A stretch of DNA of 64,000 bases from Aulostomus chinensis (Eukaryota; Chordata; Actinopteri; Syngnathiformes; Aulostomidae): the NCBI GenBank assembly GCA_037954235.1, contig JBBMOA010000009.1:28430126-28494125 (forward strand), given 5' to 3'. Both the position numbers and the translations under genes were made by a program. Below, piece by piece: positions 62,401 to 64,000 of the stretch (position 1 is its first letter; each line of letters opens with the position of its first letter). Below the pieces are notes generated by a model. That model did no database searches, had not been told where the DNA came from, and saw only the letters and a list, made by a program, of their open reading frames with translations.

Positions 62401-64000
62401 TGCACACTGTGGACGTAGCCACAGTACTTCACCCCTGCCTCTCCCTCGGGGTACACCAGCAACTTGTCCCCTCGCAGCACGGACGGGCGGTTCTCCGACA
62501 CGCCAGGCACCTGAGGAAAGGCTCCATTAATCTAGTACGTCAGTGGTTACAATGGACGCCATGATGTCTGACCTACCAGAAAGCATTAAAACTCTGTAGT
62601 GAAAGCCACCTACATTTAAGCTGACTGGTCATAGCATCTCTGGGGCTGTGCAATAGAATCCATACAACAATGCATCGTCAACAGCAATGCATCAAAAACA
62701 ATGCGTCAACAACAATGCGTCAACAACAATGCGTCAACAACAATGCTCCGAGATGGAATCCTATCGTGTGTGTGTGATTGCAGCTCTACTTCACAAAGTC
62801 CAATTTCCCTGACTTTACTGCATTTTTGTCATTACACCGAGTGGAAGATGGCGTGTGAAACTGCAGGTGACACGCCACATCATTGGTGGCAGGTTGGTTG
62901 CTGTAGCAACAGCATCAACGTCTGCTTGATGCGTCTTCCTCCTCCTCCTCCTCCGAAGAAGAAGACAACGTGAAGGGGAGCAACGTCGGTTTGAACATCT
63001 TAAACAAAAACTCAACCCCCTTCAGTAAAATATTCTTATTTTCGTCTTCGTCAGTTTGTAAAACTTTAAAACTTCAAAGCTTTATTGACAATCGTCTCCA
63101 GCCAAATGGTCGGCGAGGCCCACCAGGCGTACCGCGTGAGCTCATTAGTAGTAAGATTGTGATGAGCAGGTTTACCAGAATCATGACATGTGGCTGACAC
63201 AATGAAAGTTGAATTTTCAGCGCTATTTTGAAATCTTCCCTACTTTCTGAATCGATCATCATCTCTAAGAGTGCTGGAAGGAGAGAGAGGACGGTGAGTC
63301 ACTCGTGCAAACCTCCAGAATCAGGAGCTTCTTGTTTGCCGGGTCTCTCTTCATGCTGGCCTGGGGTGTCTCGTTGTTGGGGATGTTGTACCTCCTGATG
63401 TCCACCTCCATCTGATGCCCCTCCAAGTATAACAGCAGCCGGAACCTCTTGGAGTAGTTGGCCATGCTCAGTGGATTCTCCAGCGCGGCGCTTTGTACCA
63501 GAAGTCAAGAGGGATCATACAACATTAGCTGTGTCGTTCAGCACCATAACACCACTGACTTCTTTGCAGGAAAGGAGTTCACGACGTGAACTTACATGTT
63601 GTCAGAGAAGCATGCTTGAGGGGACACCGCCAAACGCTTCAGTGCCTGGATGAGCTGGGGAATGTACTCCGGTATTTTATATTGTTTGAGTGCTACTTCA
63701 TTTTTCAGCTGCATCACTGACATCCTGGGAGAGAGAAAATGAGGACAAGTTTGAGTTTGACAGTGAAAAACCTTTCAAACCCCAAACAGCTCATCAGATA
63801 CCCTTCAGGTCGCTGGCCATCCACGATCTTGCACTGAGTTTTAGGGATGTCCACACGAATGGGGCAACATCTGTAAGGGGCCACGGGTCCCAGTTCCTGC
63901 CCCAAGGAGGTGATGCAGAGAGCCTCGATGTCGCGCACGATGTGGAACGCAGCAGAGGACGGTTGCAGGTCTGGTTTAAATTCGAAGGCCAACGTAGCAG
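55303..64000 (-). CDS. mov10: MOV10 RNA helicase, 5'-incomplete (19 exons in window)
   Basis: MOV10 is an Upf1-like superfamily 1 RNA helicase that unwinds RNA 5' to 3', joins Argonaute and UPF1 complexes, and restrains retrotransposons and RNA viruses in cytoplasmic granules. The nineteen exons listed separately run from the right edge to the TGA at 55303-55305, and all junctions are GT-AG. About 790 codons are present; human MOV10 has about 1000, so some 200 N-terminal residues lie beyond the window. Helicase motifs in order: Walker A GPPGTGKT, HILACAPSNSAADLL (Ia), DEAGQ (II), GDPKQLGP (III), RNYRSHP (IV region), SVEEFQGQE (V) and NVAVTRAK (VI). Phases agree at every junction except exon 61841-61913 to 61540-61652, where one extra base appears. 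One intron holds a LINE, another a hAT-like MITE. The neighbour is convergent rhoc. Fish can have several mov10 paralogues; which one this is remains open. Confidence 0.96.
55424..55448. repeat. T8-G17 homopolymer junction (mov10 88-bp intron)
   Basis: Eight T followed by seventeen G on the + strand, five bases from the donor of the penultimate mov10 exon. It fills much of the shortest intron. Confidence 0.9.
55453..55565 (-). CDS. mov10: mov10 penultimate exon (FIEHCKDHGGYTGYM)
   Basis: Encodes RFIEHCKDHGGYTGYMESEE and then VVLRLCALSIRMELT; ends in phase 1 before GTGACC. The following intron is only 88 bp and consists largely of a C17A8 tract on the gene strand. Confidence 0.94.
55638..55726 (-). 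CDS. mov10: mov10 exon with motif VI (NVAVTRAK)
   Basis: Reads RFNVAVTRAKALLIVVGNPI, including the arginine-finger motif VI, to VDPVWN; ends in phase 2. Acceptor CTTGGCCAG, donor GTGTGT. Confidence 0.96.
55802..55927 (-). CDS. mov10: mov10 exon with motif V (SVEEFQGQE)
   Basis: Encodes VGSVEEFQGQERRVILVSTV, then RSSQHYADIDKEFNLGFVKN, 42 codons in phase 0, donor GTAAAC. Motif V couples ATP hydrolysis to RNA contact. Confidence 0.96.
56024..56095 (-). CDS. mov10: mov10 small exon (VQKIRKALQKVGKDF)
   Basis: 24 codons, phase 0 at both ends, acceptor TTTTATAG, donor GTAAGG. It completes the conserved PYRKQ-VQKIR segment across the LINE-bearing intron, which shows that intron is spliced between homologous exons. 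Confidence 0.93.
56111..56162. repeat. Left copy of a long direct repeat flanking the LINE
   Basis: 52 bp starting AAAACTTTTTTGATCCACTT and ending TATCAACT. It matches 58637-58692 with a few substitutions and indels and lies immediately outside the LINE sequence, as a target-site duplication would. Confidence 0.75.
56163..58636 (+). mobile_element. Defective APE-type LINE in a mov10 intron
   Basis: Inserted antisense to mov10 between exons 58751-58942 and 56024-56095. The + strand carries broken apurinic-type endonuclease frames (GIDIMGLRETHWTGQGKVDL, HDMLIITGDMNAEVG, QIDHVLI) and then reverse-transcriptase fragments (VIKGLENGTAPGTDNIAAQF, FTNDAALLSSTKREIQEK, KTMRINTG). The palm between the last two is largely deleted and the catalytic FADD-type box reads FTND, so it is inactive; several frameshifts are present. 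The family is the one often labelled craniofacial-development-protein-2-like in fish genomes; I do not assign its clade firmly. It begins with about 390 bp of untranslated leader but stops at CNVVMTWAQ, short of the expected 3' end. Imperfect 52/56-bp direct repeats bracket it. Confidence 0.85.
58637..58692. repeat. Right copy of a long direct repeat flanking the LINE
   Basis: 56 bp starting AAAACCTTTTTGATCCACTT and ending AATCAACT. The outer 20 bp and the last 20 bp align well with the left copy; the middle differs by small indels. Confidence 0.75.
58751..58942 (-). CDS. mov10: mov10 exon (GFPLIFHGVTGLDQQ)
   Basis: 64 codons in phase 0 at both ends, GFPLIFHGVTGLDQQEASSP through ISPQDIGIIAPYRKQ, part of helicase domain 2A. 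Donor GTATGA opens the 2655-bp intron that contains the LINE. Confidence 0.95.
59419..59459. repeat. (TG)n joined to a 20-G run (mov10 intron)
   Basis: About 11 TG dinucleotides run directly into 20 consecutive G, then GCGCGCG. It sits 31 bp downstream of the exon ending at 59491 on the mov10 strand. Such runs are prone to length errors in assemblies. Confidence 0.9.
59491..59608 (-). CDS. mov10: mov10 exon (RSHPDILRIPNELFY)
   Basis: Continues the conserved RNYRSHP motif into DILRIPNELFYDGELEYWAD and FCSWQYLPRT; ends in phase 0 with donor GTGAGG. The intron after it holds a TG array joined to 20 consecutive G. Confidence 0.94.
59709..59811 (-). CDS. mov10: mov10 exon (FLERMMTEFPLYQKK)
   Basis: Encodes GVSFLERMMTEFPLYQKKEG and then NNHYVTKLLRNYR, leading into motif IV. 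Acceptor TTACTGCAG, donor GTGTGG; ends in phase 2. Confidence 0.94.
59919..60017 (-). CDS. mov10: mov10 exon with motif III (GDPKQLGP)
   Basis: Reads LLQAQTGQLVLAGDPKQLGP, then ILRSPFALKYHLG, ending in phase 1 with donor GTAAGA. The acceptor ACGAAG has a poor pyrimidine tract but is the one giving a continuous frame with the previous exon. Confidence 0.9.
60272..60369 (-). CDS. mov10: mov10 exon with Walker B (DEAG box)
   Basis: Encodes RLVTGNIPEGHFTHVFVDEA, then GQAVETECIVPLAG. The DEAG motif II coordinates Mg-ATP. Acceptor TTTCTGCAG, donor GTAGAG; ends in phase 1. Confidence 0.95.
60520..60617 (-). CDS. mov10: mov10 exon (motif Ic region)
   Basis: Encodes ACSNLVGDCYVFPAKEKLME, then YKIVVTTLITAG, the conserved strand before motif II. 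Acceptor TTTCACAG, donor GTAGTG; ends in phase 2. The intron before it holds a hAT-like MITE. Confidence 0.93.
60742..60760 (+). promoter_or_regulatory. CTCF-like motif in a mov10 intron
   Basis: AGTCCACTAGGGGGGGCTG on the + strand, one core mismatch; opposite orientation to the other three candidates. Confidence 0.3.
60798..61188. mobile_element. hAT-like MITE in a mov10 intron
   Basis: 391 bp bounded by imperfect terminal inverted repeats: CAGGGCTGCCCAAAATGTGG at the left, and at the right the reverse complement of a related CAGGGCTTCCCAAACTTTTA. Ends of this CAGGGCTGCCCAA type, with GGCCC-rich inner repeats, are typical of non-autonomous hAT (Charlie-like) elements. The 8-bp flanks agree only partly, so no clean target duplication remains. 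No transposase frame is present. Confidence 0.6.
61248..61444 (-). CDS. mov10: mov10 exon with Walker A lysine and motif Ia
   Basis: Acceptor TTCTTTTCAG. Starts by completing Gly, then KTVTLVEAIKQIEKTQISCH and ILACAPSNSAADLLCR (motif Ia), ending DPQCVPDELK in phase 0 with donor GTCGGT. Confidence 0.94.
61540..61652 (-). CDS. mov10: mov10 exon with Q-like motif and Walker A start
   Basis: Encodes LFDSLLQRNPQQYEAIKHIV and PAPYLVFGPPGTG, the nucleotide-binding P-loop. Walker A is split over this exon and the next (GPPGTG then KT). Donor GTAGCG; ends in phase 1. Confidence 0.94.
61841..61913 (-). CDS. mov10: mov10 exon with apparent 1-bp insertion
   Basis: Acceptor GCACCGCAG and donor GTACCA are good. 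Read in the phase inherited from the previous exon it is open throughout (FASIQAEALGSDQLLTFQMN and on), but it ends in phase 0 while the next exon needs phase 2. Near 61849-61852 the bases GTGGAAGCTGAG would give VKLR if one G were absent, and VKLRLFD across the junction resembles the family's expected residues here. I infer a 1-bp insertion, either real or a sequencing or assembly error. Confidence 0.75.
62120..62293 (-). CDS. mov10: mov10 exon (LLDKFIDGMKFHVEF)
   Basis: Continues ELLDKFIDGMKFHVEFIVNH and ALRVQHRAAEM, then a proline-rich SSPRPDPPNLR. Acceptor TTCTCAG, donor GTCAGA; ends in phase 2. Confidence 0.92.
62368..62510 (-). CDS. mov10: mov10 exon (VPGVSENRPSVLRGD)
   Basis: Acceptor TTTCCTCAG, donor GTAAGA. 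Encodes the stretch from VPGVSENRPSVLRGDKLL to VKLGLSSE, a conserved MOV10 segment ahead of the helicase core. Ends in phase 2. Confidence 0.92.
62664..62745. repeat. Short tandem repeat of a 14-bp unit (mov10 intron)
   Basis: Units of the form AACAACAATGCGTC recur three to four times, preceded by degenerate copies (CAACAATGCATCG, CAGCAATGCATC). It lies in the intron between exons 62368-62510 and 62120-62293 or the one before; on coordinates it is upstream of 62510 on the gene strand. Confidence 0.7.
63313..63490 (-). CDS. mov10: mov10 exon (N-terminal domain, YLEGHQMEVDIRRYNI)
   Basis: The first C completes Ile, then AALENPLSMANYSKRF and a beta-rich segment to KKLLILE, ending in phase 0. 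Donor GTTTGC is weaker than the others but gives the right phase for the next exon, VPGVSENRP. Confidence 0.87.
63596..63724 (-). CDS. mov10: mov10 exon (MSVMQLKNEVALKQY)
   Basis: Acceptor CTCTCCCAG, donor GTAAGT. The first G completes a Gly codon from the previous exon; it continues through KIPEYIPQLIQALKRLAVSP to CFSDN and ends in phase 2. Confidence 0.88.
63802..64000 (-). CDS. mov10: mov10 exon, open at the window edge
   Basis: Reads TLAFEFKPDLQPSSAAFHIV and on to KIVDGQRPEG, ending GG before GTATCT in phase 2. The upstream end is cut by the window, so this may be an internal exon continuing to the right. Confidence 0.85.

Overview
This is a vertebrate, very probably teleost, genomic window. 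It has intron-containing genes with GT-AG splice sites, many (CA)n/(TG)n microsatellites, teleost-type retroelements (a Rex3-like LINE, a tRNA-derived SINE with a GGAT-type tail) and a linked RhoC-MOV10 gene pair. No bacterial operon, CRISPR array, phage or plasmid feature is present.

Layout. 1-42 kb is non-coding as far as can be read. It has about 35 dinucleotide arrays (nearly all left of 31.9 kb), a Rex3 relic (2.15-3.35 kb), a CpG-rich promoter-like stretch (25.3-26.5 kb), a full-length SINE with target-site duplication (31.3-31.7 kb), an L1-type reverse transcriptase relic (33.4-33.8 kb), a short recent SINE fragment (40.9-41.0 kb) and several perfect hairpins. A second CpG-rich stretch at 41.95-42.48 kb ends in a strong splice donor and is a candidate first non-coding exon for rhoc. 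42.5-50.3 kb would then be rhoc intron 1, carrying a 27-bp minisatellite (43.94-44.50 kb). rhoc (+ strand, four coding exons, 193 aa) occupies 50,378-52,805. mov10 (- strand) runs from its stop codon at 55,303 to beyond the right edge; 19 coding exons with consistent phases give about 790 residues, so roughly the N-terminal fifth lies outside.

The two genes converge tail to tail, as RHOC and MOV10 do in human (from memory). Their candidate poly(A) signals are about 110 bp apart, so transcript 3' ends may overlap. RhoC is a membrane-attached signalling GTPase and MOV10 a cytoplasmic RNA helicase; their linkage is conserved order, not a pathway.

Main oddities: (1) an apparent 1-bp insertion in mov10 at about 61,849; (2) a defective LINE in a mov10 intron, missing its expected 3' end yet bracketed by imperfect direct repeats of 52 and 56 bp; (3) a 34-bp minisatellite abutting the mov10 stop codon; (4) several foldback hairpins; (5) a sharp fall in microsatellite density at about 32 kb. 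I found no convincing new multi-gene system.
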